A stretch of 64,000 nt of DNA from Roseomonas gilardii (GTDB lineage: Bacteria; Pseudomonadota; Alphaproteobacteria; Acetobacterales; Acetobacteraceae), in assembly GCF_001941945.1 (NCBI RefSeq), contig NZ_CP015583.1, positions 3,107,501-3,171,500 of the forward strand. Reading direction: 5' to 3'. Positions within the stretch are counted from its first letter, which is position 1. Every line of letters starts with the position of its first letter. A model generated the notes under the pieces. It saw only the letters and a list, made by a program, of their open reading frames with translations. It was not told the origin of the DNA and made no database searches. Position numbers and translations under genes: made by a program. Of the stretch, positions 34,878-43,800 are shown in pieces.

Positions 34878-36029
34878 ATGCCCGATGGCAGCCTGGGCCG
34901 CCCTCTTGCCCTGACCGGGTCCCCCCTTCCCGGTGTCCGTAGAGGCCGTGGTGCCTCCACGAACCCTGCCATCCGCTACGAAAGCTCCGTCCGGGACCCC
35001 TTCGACGACGGCTGGAACACGTTGCCCGAAGCGCTGGCGGAACTGCCGCCGCTCGCGACCACGCTGACGCGGGATGCCACGCGCAAGGCCCTGGCCTGGA
35101 ACGACAGTCCGGATCTGGGCTTCGACCGCAGCATCAACCCCTACCGGGGCTGCGAGCATGGCTGCATCTACTGCTATGCTCGTCCGACCCATGCCTGGCT
35201 GGGGCTCTCGCCCGGCCTGGATTTCGAGACGCGGCTGGTCTTCAAGCCGGAGATCGCCACGCTGCTGGAGAAGGAGCTGCGCCGGCCCGGCTATGTGCCG
35301 AAGCCCATCGCGCTCGGCTCCAACACCGATCCCTACCAGCCCGTGGAACGACGCCTGCAACTGACCAGGGCGGTGCTGGAGGTGCTGGACCGCTTCAACC
35401 ACCCGGTCTCCATCGTCACGAAATCCGCCGGCGTGCTGCGGGACATCGACATTCTGCAGCGGATGGCGTCCCGCAACCTCGTCCATGTCTGCCTGTCCGT
35501 CACCACGCTGGACCACAGGCTGGCGCGGCTGATGGAGCCCCGCGCCGCCGCCCCGGTGCGGCGCCTCGCCGCGCTGCGCGCGCTGACGGAGGCAGGGATC
35601 CCCACCGCCGTCCTGGCGGCGCCGATGATCCCCGGGCTGAACGATGCCGAGCTGGAGCGCATCCTGGGCGCCTGTCGCGAGGCCGGGGCGAGCCGGGCGG
35701 GCTATGTGCTGCTCCGCCTGCCGTTGGAGGTCGCGGAAATGTTCGAGACCTGGCTGCGGGACCACTATCCGGACCGTGCCGGCCGCATCCTGGCGCTGAT
35801 CCGCGAGACGCGCGGCGGGCAGAGCTACGATTCCCGCTTCGGCGTCCGTCAGGTCGGCACCGGGCCTTACGCAGATACGCTCCGCCAGCGCTTCCATCTG
35901 GCCCTGAAGCGCTTCGGCTATGGCCTGACCTTTCGCGGCGCTGGAGGCCGGGGCGACGATCCCCTGGACTGCTCGCGCTTCGCCGTACCGCCCTCGGAGG
36001 CTGCGCCACAGCAGCTCAGCCTGTTCTGA
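34878..36029 (+). CDS. PA0069 family radical SAM protein with C-terminal clamp-binding motif
   Basis: 383 residues. GGAG at 34865 sits nine bases before the ATG. The radical SAM cysteines are C92-x3-C96-x2-C99 (GCEHGCIYC), preceded by GFDRSINPYR, the signature of the PA0069 / SplB-like family. Later landmarks are ALGSNTDPYQPVERR and SIVTKSAGVLRDIDIL. The reaction is unknown, but it belongs to the spore photoproduct lyase-like branch. The last five residues are QLSLF, an exact match to the bacterial sliding-clamp-binding pentapeptide. Two LexA boxes flank its promoter. Together these point to a DNA-damage role at the replication fork; that link is my inference. Confidence 0.85.
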   Translation: MPDGSLGRPLALTGSPLPGVRRGRGASTNPAIRYESSVRDPFDDGWNTLPEALAELPPLATTLTRDATRKALAWNDSPDLGFDRSINPYRGCEHGCIYCYARPTHAWLGLSPGLDFETRLVFKPEIATLLEKELRRPGYVPKPIALGSNTDPYQPVERRLQLTRAVLEVLDRFNHPVSIVTKSAGVLRDIDILQRMASRNLVHVCLSVTTLDHRLARLMEPRAAAPVRRLAALRALTEAGIPTAVLAAPMIPGLNDAELERILGACREAGASRAGYVLLRLPLEVAEMFETWLRDHYPDRAGRILALIRETRGGQSYDSRFGVRQVGTGPYADTLRQRFHLALKRFGYGLTFRGAGGRGDDPLDCSRFAVPPSEAAPQQLSLF

Positions 36030-36050
36030 TCCCTTCCCCCTGAACGGAAA

Positions 36051-36082
36051 GGGCCCGCCGGATCGCTCCGGCGGGCCCTTTT
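36051..36082 (+). terminator. Bidirectional rho-independent terminator
   Basis: A perfect 12-bp stem GGGCCCGCCGGA with loop TCGC, followed by TTTT on the + side and by TTT on the minus side. It ends the radical SAM gene and the facing ATP synthase operon. Confidence 0.85.
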
Positions 36083-36106
36083 CATGTGCTGTCCGGAACT
36101 GGCTTT

Positions 36107-36616
36107 TCAGGCAGCCCGCAGCGCCTTGGGCAGTTCGGCCACGGAGCGGTCCACCAGCGCGGCATCGGCCCGGGCGTCGAACTTCTCCGCGATGACGTCG
36201 CGCGCCGCCTGGGTGGCGACCTCGGCGGCGGTGCGGCGCACCTCCGCCACGGCGCTTGCCTCGGCGGCGGCGATACGGTCCAGGGCCATGCGCTCGCTGC
36301 GCTTGGCGCTGGCCTCGGCCTCCGCCATGGCGGCCTTGGCGAGGCGCTCAGCCTCGGCCTTGGCGCGGGCGATCATCTGCTCGGCCTCGGCGGCGGCGGC
36401 GGTACGCTCGGCCTCGGCCTGCTGGCGCAGCGCCTCCGCCTCGGCACGCAGGCGCCCGGCTTCATCCAGCTCGGCCCGCACGGCCCTGGCACGGGCGTCG
36501 AGCATCCCGGCAAGGCGCTGCCACAGCATCCGCCCGGTCAGCACGACGAAGAGGACGAAGGCGACGCCGACCCAGAACTTCGGGTCGAGCCAGAAGTGCT
36601 CGTAGTGGTGTGCCAT
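36107..36616 (-). CDS. atpF: ATP synthase F0 subunit b
   Basis: 169 residues. One membrane helix lies at about 12-32 (FWVGVAFVLFVVLTGRMLW), then a long, highly charged Ala/Glu coiled coil (ERTAAAAEAEQMIARAKAE and so on) and a short delta-binding end. This is the b stator arm linking F0 to F1. It is the last gene of the F0 operon, directly after b' (the start overlaps the b' stop), and ends at the terminator above. The two different b-type subunits form a heterodimer, as in other alphaproteobacteria. Confidence 0.93.
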   Translation of the reverse strand: MAHHYEHFWLDPKFWVGVAFVLFVVLTGRMLWQRLAGMLDARARAVRAELDEAGRLRAEAEALRQQAEAERTAAAAEAEQMIARAKAEAERLAKAAMAEAEASAKRSERMALDRIAAAEASAVAEVRRTAAEVATQAARDVIAEKFDARADAALVDRSVAELPKALRAA

Positions 36617-37365
36617 CAGGCCTGTCCTCGCGCCGCGATCTGACGGTCAACGGCCTGCGCCACGGCCGTCTGGTCCTTGATGCCGGAAAGGGTCTCGACC
36701 AGCGCCGTGGCGGCATCGGTCGCGACCTCCTGCAGCGCCCCCATGGCGGAGTCGCGGGCCTGGTTGATGCGCGCCTCGGCGGCGGCGATCTGCTCCTGCA
36801 GCCGGGCGTTCAGCGCCTCGGACCGTGAGGCGGCCTCGGCATTGGCGGCGGCCACGGCGGCGCTGATGCTGTCCTGCGCCTGGGCGCGGGCCTGCTTCGT
36901 CGCGGCCAGATGCGCGGCATTGGCCTCGTCGGCCTCGGCCTTGGCCGCGCGCGCGGCCTCCAGGTCGGCACCGATGCGCTGGCGCCGGTTGGCCAGGACC
37001 TCGCCCACCGGCGGCAGCAGCCACTGGTAGCAGACCAGCACGAAGAGACCGAAGATGACGAAAAGCCAGACGACCTGGGCCGTGGTCAGCGGATTGCCGA
37101 AGTCGAGCTGCGGCATGCCGCCCTTGCCTTCCGCCTGGGCCTGGGCGTCGTGGTAGTCGGCGCGGTCCTGGGCGGAGCCGATGGCGTGCGCGCGGTCGGA
37201 ATCGGAAAGCGGGGCCCCCGTCGTCTGCGGCAACTGGCTGGGCAGAGCCACGGTGCCGGAGGGGGTGGAATGGGGCGCGGCGGGCGCGGAGGGAACCTGT
37301 GCGACGGCGAGCACCGGCAGGAGAACCAGCGCCGCGGCCAGCGCGGTCGTCTTGCGGCGGATCAT
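36616..37365 (-). CDS. atpG: ATP synthase F0 subunit b' with N-terminal signal-like extension
   Basis: 249 residues from the ATG at 37365, since AGGAG lies five bases upstream; a GTG one codon earlier is possible. Residues 1-22 (IRRKTTALAAALVLLPVLAVAQ) look like a signal peptide and are followed by a Pro/Ser/Gln-rich linker of about 60 residues. Then comes the b' helix GNPLTTAQVVWLFVIFGLFVLVCYQWLLPP and the charged coiled coil. Most b' proteins lack such an extension, which is found in some Acetobacteraceae. It pairs with atpF to form the stator stalk. The symbol atpG is used for b' in Rhodospirillales but names gamma elsewhere. Confidence 0.88.
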   Translation of the reverse strand: MIRRKTTALAAALVLLPVLAVAQVPSAPAAPHSTPSGTVALPSQLPQTTGAPLSDSDRAHAIGSAQDRADYHDAQAQAEGKGGMPQLDFGNPLTTAQVVWLFVIFGLFVLVCYQWLLPPVGEVLANRRQRIGADLEAARAAKAEADEANAAHLAATKQARAQAQDSISAAVAAANAEAASRSEALNARLQEQIAAAEARINQARDSAMGALQEVATDAATALVETLSGIKDQTAVAQAVDRQIAARGQA

Positions 37366-37421
37366 CACGGCTCCTGAAGGAACCGGCGCCGCGGGGACGG
37401 GCCCCGCGGCACCAGGGGGTG

Positions 37422-37661
37422 TCAGGTGAACAGGATCAGGAAGGCGATCAGCAGGGCGAAGAGCGCCACGGCTTCCGTCAGGGCGAAGCCCAGGATGCCG
37501 ATCGGGAAGACGGTGTCGCGGGCGCCGGGGTTGCGGGCCACGCTGCTGATCAGCGAGGAGAAGATGTTGCCGATGCCGAGGCCGACGCCGAAGAGGGCGA
37601 TGACCGCGAGGCCGGCGCCAAGGGCCTTGAAGGCGCCGAGGTAGGCGACAGGATCGTTCAT
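37422..37661 (-). CDS. atpE: ATP synthase F0 subunit c
   Basis: 79 residues forming the usual two-helix hairpin. The polar loop ARNPGARD contains the conserved Arg-Asn-Pro, and the second helix carries the proton-binding carboxylate Glu63 in [20 protein letters not shown]. The many Gly/Ala positions in the first helix ([17 protein letters not shown]) allow ring packing. It forms the rotating c-ring. It lies between atpB and the b' gene in the operon. Confidence 0.95.
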   Translation of the reverse strand: MNDPVAYLGAFKALGAGLAVIALFGVGLGIGNIFSSLISSVARNPGARDTVFPIGILGFALTEAVALFALLIAFLILFT

Positions 37662-37708
37662 CGAGAAGTTCTCTTTCCTTGTCTCAAGGGGAAGGGGACG
37701 CGCTGTCT

Positions 37709-38464
37709 TTAGTGCAGGTGCACCGCGTCGTGGAGATAGATGCTGGTCAGGATCGCGAAGACATAGGCCTGCAGGAAAGCGACCAGCACCTCGAAGCCGA
37801 TCAGCGCGACGTTGACCGCCATCGGCAGCAGCGCACCGAGGAAGCCCAGCGCACCAAAGGAGCCGATCAGCACGACGAAGGTGGCGAAGACCTTCAGCAT
37901 CACGTGTCCCGCGACCATGTTCGCGAAGAGACGGATGGAGAGGCTGATCGGGCGGGACAGGTAGGAGACGATCTCGACCGGGATGATGATCGGCGCCAGC
38001 CAGAGCGGCGCGCCCTCGGGGAAGAAGTAGCCGAAGAACTTCTTGCCGTGCAGGACCAGGGCGACGATCGTCGTCGTCAGGAACACCAGCACCGCGAGAC
38101 CGAAGGTCACCGCGATATGGCTGGTATAGGTGAAGGCGTAGGGGAACAGGCCCAGCATGTTCCCGAACAGGATGAACATGAACAGGGCGAAGACGAAGGG
38201 GAAGTAGCGCCGCCCCTCCTGTCCGACCTGCCCGATCACCAGCCCTTCCACGAATTCGTAGAAGATCTCCGCCAGCGCCTGCAGCCGCCCCGGCACGACG
38301 GCGCGGCGCCGCATGCCGAACAGCATCAGGGCGGAAATCAGCCCGACCGCGAGCAGCATGTGAGCGGTGGACTGGGTGAAACCAACGGCGCGGCCAACAG
38401 GCCCCAGCACGGGAATGAGCTCGAACTGGCTCAGAGCGTCGATCGTCTTGCCTTCAGTCGCCAA
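37709..38464 (-). CDS. atpB: ATP synthase F0 subunit a
   Basis: 251 residues. The start is a TTG at 38464, with GAGGGCAGGG just upstream and 14 bases after the atpI stop; earlier frame is not conserved. The essential arginine lies in [18 protein letters not shown] in a late helix, and the preceding [13 protein letters not shown] is typical. It forms the proton half-channels beside the c-ring. The C-terminus ends [15 protein letters not shown]. Confidence 0.93.
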   Translation of the reverse strand: MATEGKTIDALSQFELIPVLGPVGRAVGFTQSTAHMLLAVGLISALMLFGMRRRAVVPGRLQALAEIFYEFVEGLVIGQVGQEGRRYFPFVFALFMFILFGNMLGLFPYAFTYTSHIAVTFGLAVLVFLTTTIVALVLHGKKFFGYFFPEGAPLWLAPIIIPVEIVSYLSRPISLSIRLFANMVAGHVMLKVFATFVVLIGSFGALGFLGALLPMAVNVALIGFEVLVAFLQAYVFAILTSIYLHDAVHLH

Positions 38465-38478
38465 GGCCCTGCCCTCAT

Positions 38479-38775
38479 TCAGCGGTCGCGCCCACGCCCC
38501 GGGGAAAGAACGCGGTACAGATTCAACACCCCGGCGGCGCCGCCCACGAGGAAGAAGACCAGCAGAAGCCAGGGAGAGGTGCCGAACCACCGGTCCAGCG
38601 CCATGCCGATCACGGTGCCGACGATCAGGGCCGAGACCAGCTCGGCACCGATCCGCAGCCCCAGACCCCACACGCCTGCCGGCAGCCCTCCCTTTCCCTT
38701 TCCGGGGTCCGGTTCCAGGCCCTGCTGGGCCCGGGCTTTCCGCAAGCGGTCGTCGAAGTCGCCGTGCTTTACCAC
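38479..38775 (-). CDS. atpI: ATP synthase-associated protein I
   Basis: 98 residues starting with GTG at 38775. A basic N-terminal segment is followed by two helices (IGAELVSALIVGTVIGMALDRWFG and WLLLVFFLVGGAAGVLNLY). This is the AtpI/AtpZ family, thought to aid c-ring assembly or divalent cation handling. It is the first gene of the F0 operon, 33 bases after the predicted start site of the promoter overlapping the ABC gene stop. Confidence 0.88.
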   Translation of the reverse strand: MVKHGDFDDRLRKARAQQGLEPDPGKGKGGLPAGVWGLGLRIGAELVSALIVGTVIGMALDRWFGTSPWLLLVFFLVGGAAGVLNLYRVLSPGRGRDR

Positions 38776-38814
38776 CCTCGCTCCCTGCGGGCCTAACCCT
38801 CGGAAGGCAATGGG

Positions 38815-38843
38815 CTCGTAAGGAACCGTTCACACGGTGTCAA
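38815..38843 (-). promoter_or_regulatory. Promoter of the F0 ATP synthase operon
   Basis: On the minus strand, TTGACA (complement 38838-38843) is a perfect -35 and overlaps the stop codon of the upstream ABC gene. TACGAG (complement 38815-38820) follows after 17 bp as a weak -10. Confidence 0.55.
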
Positions 38844-40705
38844 GCTGAGACGAAACCGCCGGACTGCCGTTCCCACAAGCGCGCATAGGCCCCACCACGT
38901 GACAATAATTGCGCATGCGTGCCCATCTCCGCAATGCGCCCGTGTTCCAGCACCACCAGCCGATCCAGCCGCGCGATGGTGGACAACCGGTGCGCGATGG
39001 CGATCACGGTCTTGCCCTGCATCAGCCGCTCCAGCTGCTCCTGGATCGCCGCCTCCACCTCCGAATCGAGCGCGCTCGTCGCCTCGTCCAGCACCAGGAC
39101 CGGCGCGTCCTTCAGCAGCACGCGCGCGATGGCGATGCGCTGCCGCTGGCCGCCGGACAGCTTCACGCCCCGCTCGCCGACATGGGCCTCGTAGCCGGTG
39201 CGCCCACGCCAGTCCTCCAGCCCCATGATGAAGCCGTCCGCCTGGGCCTGCCGCGCCGCCGCCTCGACCGCCGCGTCGTCCGCATCGGGGCGGCCATAGC
39301 GGATGTTGTCGCCGACCGAACGGTGCAGCAGCGCGGTGTCCTGCGTCACCACGCCGATGGCCGCGCGCAGCGACTCGGATGTCACTGCAGTAATGTCCTG
39401 TCCATCGATCAGGATTCGGCCCGAATCCGGCTCGAAGAAACGCAGCAGCAGGTTGATGGCGGTGGTCTTGCCGGCACCGGAATGGCCGATCAGCCCGATC
39501 CGCTCGCCGGGCGCGATGGTCAGGTCGAAGCCGTCCAGCACGGCCTGCCCTTCCCGCCCATAGCCGAAGCGGACCTTGTCGAAGCGCACCTCGCCGCGCG
39601 TGACCACCAGATCCCGCGCCCCCGGCGGATCGGGCGCGGTGGGCGGCACGGCGATGGAGCCCATCCCCTCCTGCACCACACCGATATTCTCGAAGATCGA
39701 GGAGACGTTGAAGGCGACCCAGCCGGAGATGTTCACGATCTGCCAGGCCATGGGCAGCGCCGTGGCCACCACGCCGAGCCCGATCTCCCCGCGCGTCCAG
39801 AGCCAGATCGACAGCGCCGCCATCCCCGTCATCAGCAGCGCGTTGAGCGAGGAGAGCAGCAGGCCGTTCAGCGTGACGATGCGGGTCTGGCGCTGGAAGC
39901 GCTCGGTGAGCTGGTTCAGCCCCTCCCCCACGAAATCATCCTCGTCCCGCGCCCGGGCGAAGAGCTTCACGGTCAGGATGTTGGTGTAGCTGTCCACCAC
40001 CCGCCCGGTGAGCAGCGAGCGTGCCTCCGAGGCCCGCCGCGCGCGCTCCCTCAGCCGGGGCACGACGAGGCGGAGCTGGACCACGTAGAGGCAGAACCAG
40101 AGCAGCACCGGCAGCGCCAGCCGCCAGTCCGCCGCGACCAGCCAGAGCATCGCCCCGCTGGCATAGACCAGGATGTACCAGACGGCATTCACGCCGGAGA
40201 CGATGCTCTCGCGCAGCGCCGGCCCCGACTGCATCACCCGCGTGGCGATCCGGCCCGAGAAATCCTCCTGGAAGAAGGCCCAGCCCTGCCGCACCACATG
40301 CCAGTGCGCCTGCCAGCGGATCATCCCGGTGAAGCCCGGCACCACCGCCTGCTGCACCACGAGGTTCTGCATCAGGATGGAGGCCGGCCGCACCAGCAGC
40401 ATCACCAGCGCCATGCCGGCAAGCGGCCCCCAGGCCTCGGCGAAAAGCCGCTCCGGCGCGTGCGACTGCAGCAGCGAGACCACCCGGCCGATGAAGATCG
40501 GGATCAGCGCATCCAGCAGCGCCACCCACATCCCCATCACGAAGAGCAGCAGGAAGACCAGCTTCGCCTGCCGCGCATAGTGCCAGTAGAAGCCCAGCAG
40601 CGAGCGCGGCGGCGCCCCCTCCGGCACCGGCACGCCAAGAAAGCGCGCGGCCTTCTCCCCCGGATTCGCGGCCGGGTTCACCAGGCTTTCGAAGAAGCGG
40701 AACAT
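38840..40705 (-). CDS. ABC exporter (fused permease and ATPase)
   Basis: 621 residues from the ATG at 40705. The permease has six helices in residues 40-340, with MWVALLDALIPIFIGRVVSLL in the first. The ATPase part has GHSGAGKTT (Walker A), LSGGQRQRIAIARVLL, VLVLDEATSALD and IAHRLSTIARLD. It is a half-transporter that homodimerises in the inner membrane. The substrate is unknown. It lies 172 bp downstream of smc with the second copy of the two-hairpin repeat between them, and its stop carries the atp promoter. Confidence 0.88.
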   Translation of the reverse strand: MFRFFESLVNPAANPGEKAARFLGVPVPEGAPPRSLLGFYWHYARQAKLVFLLLFVMGMWVALLDALIPIFIGRVVSLLQSHAPERLFAEAWGPLAGMALVMLLVRPASILMQNLVVQQAVVPGFTGMIRWQAHWHVVRQGWAFFQEDFSGRIATRVMQSGPALRESIVSGVNAVWYILVYASGAMLWLVAADWRLALPVLLWFCLYVVQLRLVVPRLRERARRASEARSLLTGRVVDSYTNILTVKLFARARDEDDFVGEGLNQLTERFQRQTRIVTLNGLLLSSLNALLMTGMAALSIWLWTRGEIGLGVVATALPMAWQIVNISGWVAFNVSSIFENIGVVQEGMGSIAVPPTAPDPPGARDLVVTRGEVRFDKVRFGYGREGQAVLDGFDLTIAPGERIGLIGHSGAGKTTAINLLLRFFEPDSGRILIDGQDITAVTSESLRAAIGVVTQDTALLHRSVGDNIRYGRPDADDAAVEAAARQAQADGFIMGLEDWRGRTGYEAHVGERGVKLSGGQRQRIAIARVLLKDAPVLVLDEATSALDSEVEAAIQEQLERLMQGKTVIAIAHRLSTIARLDRLVVLEHGRIAEMGTHAQLLSRGGAYARLWERQSGGFVSA

Positions 40706-40796
40706 CGCGGGAACAGACGCCCGGGCGGGGAGTCGGGTCAACGCACAACGTGTTCATGTTCGGTCCGGCCGCAGCGGGAACCAGCTCCCGGCAGGT

Positions 40797-40856
40797 CCAG
40801 GAGCTCCTCGGCTCCTGGCGGATGGGGGTGACGGGGGAAGGCAGGGCCTTCCCCCG
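40797..40856 (+). repeat. Two-hairpin dispersed repeat, copy 2
   Basis: Hairpin a is 40797-40818 (CCAGGAGC arm, 6-nt loop). The linker GGCGGATGGGGGTGA follows. Hairpin b is 40832-40856 (CGGGGGAAGGC arm, loop AGG). The element has the same architecture and linker as 4292-4356, while the arms of hairpin a differ yet remain paired. It lies between the smc stop and the ABC start. Confidence 0.7.
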
Positions 40857-40877
40857 GGCCACAAGCGCAACGCCCGT

Positions 40878-43800
40878 TCAGGGCGTCGCCTGGGCCACCA
40901 TCTCCACCGCCCGCGACAGGTCCACGCTGAGCAGGCGGGACACGCCGCGCTCCTGCATGGTGACGCCGTAGAGCCGGTGCATGCGCGCCATGGTCAGCGG
41001 GTGGTGCGTGACCACCAGGAAGCGGGTTCCCCCTTCCGCCATCGCGTCCAGCAGCCCGCAGAGGCGCTCGACATTGGCGTCGTCGAGGGGGGCATCCACC
41101 TCGTCCAGCACGCAAACCGGGGCGGGCTGGCACCTGAACACGGCGAAGATCAGGGACAGCGCCGTCAGCGCCTGCTCCCCGCCCGAGAGCAGCGAGAGGG
41201 CGGCCAGCTTCTTGCCCGGCGGCTCGGCGAAGAGCTCCAGCCCGGCCTCCAGGATGTCCTCCGATCCGACCAGCGCCAGATGCGCCCGTCCGCCGCCGAA
41301 GAGCCGGGTGAAGAGCGCCTGGAACTCCGCGTTCACTCTGTCGAAGACGGCGCGCAGCCGTTCCCGCGCCTCGCGGTTCAGGTGGCCGACCGAGCCGCGC
41401 AGCTTGTTGATCGCGGTGGCGATGCTGTCGCGCTCGGCATCCAGCCCGGAGAGGCGCGCCTCGATCTCCGCCACCTCGCCCTCGGCCCGCAGGTTCACCG
41501 GCCCCATCTCCTCGCGCTCCCGCGCCAGGCGCTCGGCCTTGCGGCGGGCGCGCTCCTCGGCCGCCTCGGACAGATCCTCCGGCGCCTCGGGCAGCGCCGC
41601 CTCCGGCCCCAGCCGCTCGGCGATGCGGGCCATCAGGGCGCGGGCGGCATCCTCGGCCCGCTGCACGGCGGCATCGGCGGAGAGACGGGCCTCGCGCGCG
41701 GCGGCATGGGCGGATTCGGCACGGTGCCGGGCCTCCGTCGTGTCGCGCACCGCCTGCTCCGCCCCGGCCAGGATGCGCGCGGCCTCGGCATGGGCGGATT
41801 CGGCTTCCGCCAGGATGCGGGCGGAGGCCTCGCGGCGGCTTCCGGCGGCCTCCGGCGCCTCGGCGGCCTCGCGGCAAAGGCGCCGGGCCTCCTCGGCGCG
41901 CCGTTCCAGCTCGGCCAAGTGCCGGCCGGCCTCGGCACCACGATCGGCCCAGCCGGCGCGTTCGGCACCCAGCGCCTCGCGCCGGGCGGCGATGCGCGCG
42001 GCCTCGGCCCGCAGCGTGGCGGCTGCCTCGCGCAGCCGGGCCTCCGTGTCGCGCGCCCCGGCCAGCGCGGCGCGGGCGGCCTCCAGCGCGGCGCGGGCGG
42101 TCTCCACCGGCACCTCACCGGCACGTCCCGCGATCTCCAGCGCCGCCTGCGCCTCCGCCTGTTCGGCCAGGGCGCGCTCGATCTCCGGCAGCAGGGCAGC
42201 GAGACGGCTTTCCGCGCGCGCCGCATCGGCGGCCAGCCGGTCGCGCGCCGTCCGGGCGGCGTCAAGGCTCAGCCCGGCTTCGCGCCGGGCGGCACGGGCA
42301 CTGGCCTCGGCAGCCCCGGCCTCGGCCTCCGCGATGCGGGCGGCATCGCGGGCGCGGGCGGCCTCGGCGGCATCCGGCAGGGCGGCGAGCGCCTCCCCCG
42401 CCAGCGACAGCGCGGCCTGAGCGGCCTCCAGCTCGGCAGCGGCCTGTTCCAGCCTCGGCGCCAGCGCGGCCTCGCGTCCGGCCACGGCGGCAGCCTCGGC
42501 GGCCAGACGGGATTCCTCCGTGCGTGCCCTGGCCAGGCGGGCCTCGGCGGCGCGGCGCGCCTCGCGGCTGGCATTCTCGCGGGCGATGGCCTCGCGCTCC
42601 GCCGCCTCGGCCCCGCTCCGCGCCTCCCTTGCCCCGGCGGCCCGTTCCCGGGCGGCGTCGAGGTCGGATTTCAGCGCGCGCAGGCGGTTGCGGCGCTGGA
42701 GGCGGATCGCGGCGGCGCTCGGCGCCCCGGCGCGGACCGTGTAGCCATCCCAGCGCCAGAGCCCGCCCTCGGCGGACACCAGGATCTGCCCGGGGGCCAG
42801 CGCGGGTTGCAGCGCCGCGCCGTCCATCCCCTCCGGCAGCAGCCCGACCTGGGACAGCGCGCGGCGCAGCGGGGCCGGCGCCTCCATCAGCCCGTCGAAG
42901 CCGCGCACGCCGTCGGGAAGCGGCCCGGAGCCCGGGAGTGGCGGCAGTTCGCGCCAGTGGCGCGGCGCCTCGGCGGCGGCGGCTGCCTCCAGCGCCTCGC
43001 CCAGCGCGGCGCCCAGCGCCACCTCCAGCCCCGGCGGCACGGCGGTCGCGTCCAGCAGCGGCGCGTCGCCCTTGCCCGCATCGGTGCGCAGCAGCGCTTC
43101 CAACCCCTGCGCCTCGGCGGCGAGCAGCGCCTGCCCGGCCTCCGCTTCGCTGGCGGCCTCGCGGGCACGGGCCAGGGCGGCACGGGCCGCCTCGCGGGCC
43201 GTCTCCGCCTCGCGCGCCGCCTCGGTGGTGTCGGCATGGGCGGCCTCGGCCCCGGCGAGCTCCTCCCGCGCGGCTTCCAGCACCCCTTCGGGCAGGCGGG
43301 CGGCGGCGATCCTCGCCTGCTCGGCGGCGAGTTGCTCCGAATCCCGGCGCGCCCGGTTCAGCCGCGCCAGGGCGGCGTCGCGGTCGCCCGTCGCGCGCTG
43401 CAGGGCGGCGGCGGCGGAATCGGCGCGCAGCCGGGCAGCGGCATGGGCCTCCTGCGCTGCGACGCGGGCGGCTTCGGCCTGCTCCAATGCGGCATCGGCG
43501 GCGGCACGCGCGGCCTCGGCCTCGGCGAGCCTCGTCTCGGCAGCCGGCAGCGCCTCGGGCGGCGGGATCACGGCCTCGGCCTCGCCGCGTTCGGATTCCA
43601 GCCGCGCCAGGGCCCCGGCGGCCCGGTTGGCGCGCGCCTCGGCGGCCTCGCGGGCGGCGCGGCGATGCGCCTCGTCCGCCGCCGCCGCCGAAGCCTCCTC
43701 GGCAGCACGCTCGGCGGCGCGGCCAGCCTCGTCCAGCGCGGCACGGGCCGCCTGGGCCTCCGCCTCGGCCGCCGCCAGCCGGGCAGGCATCGCCCCGGCC

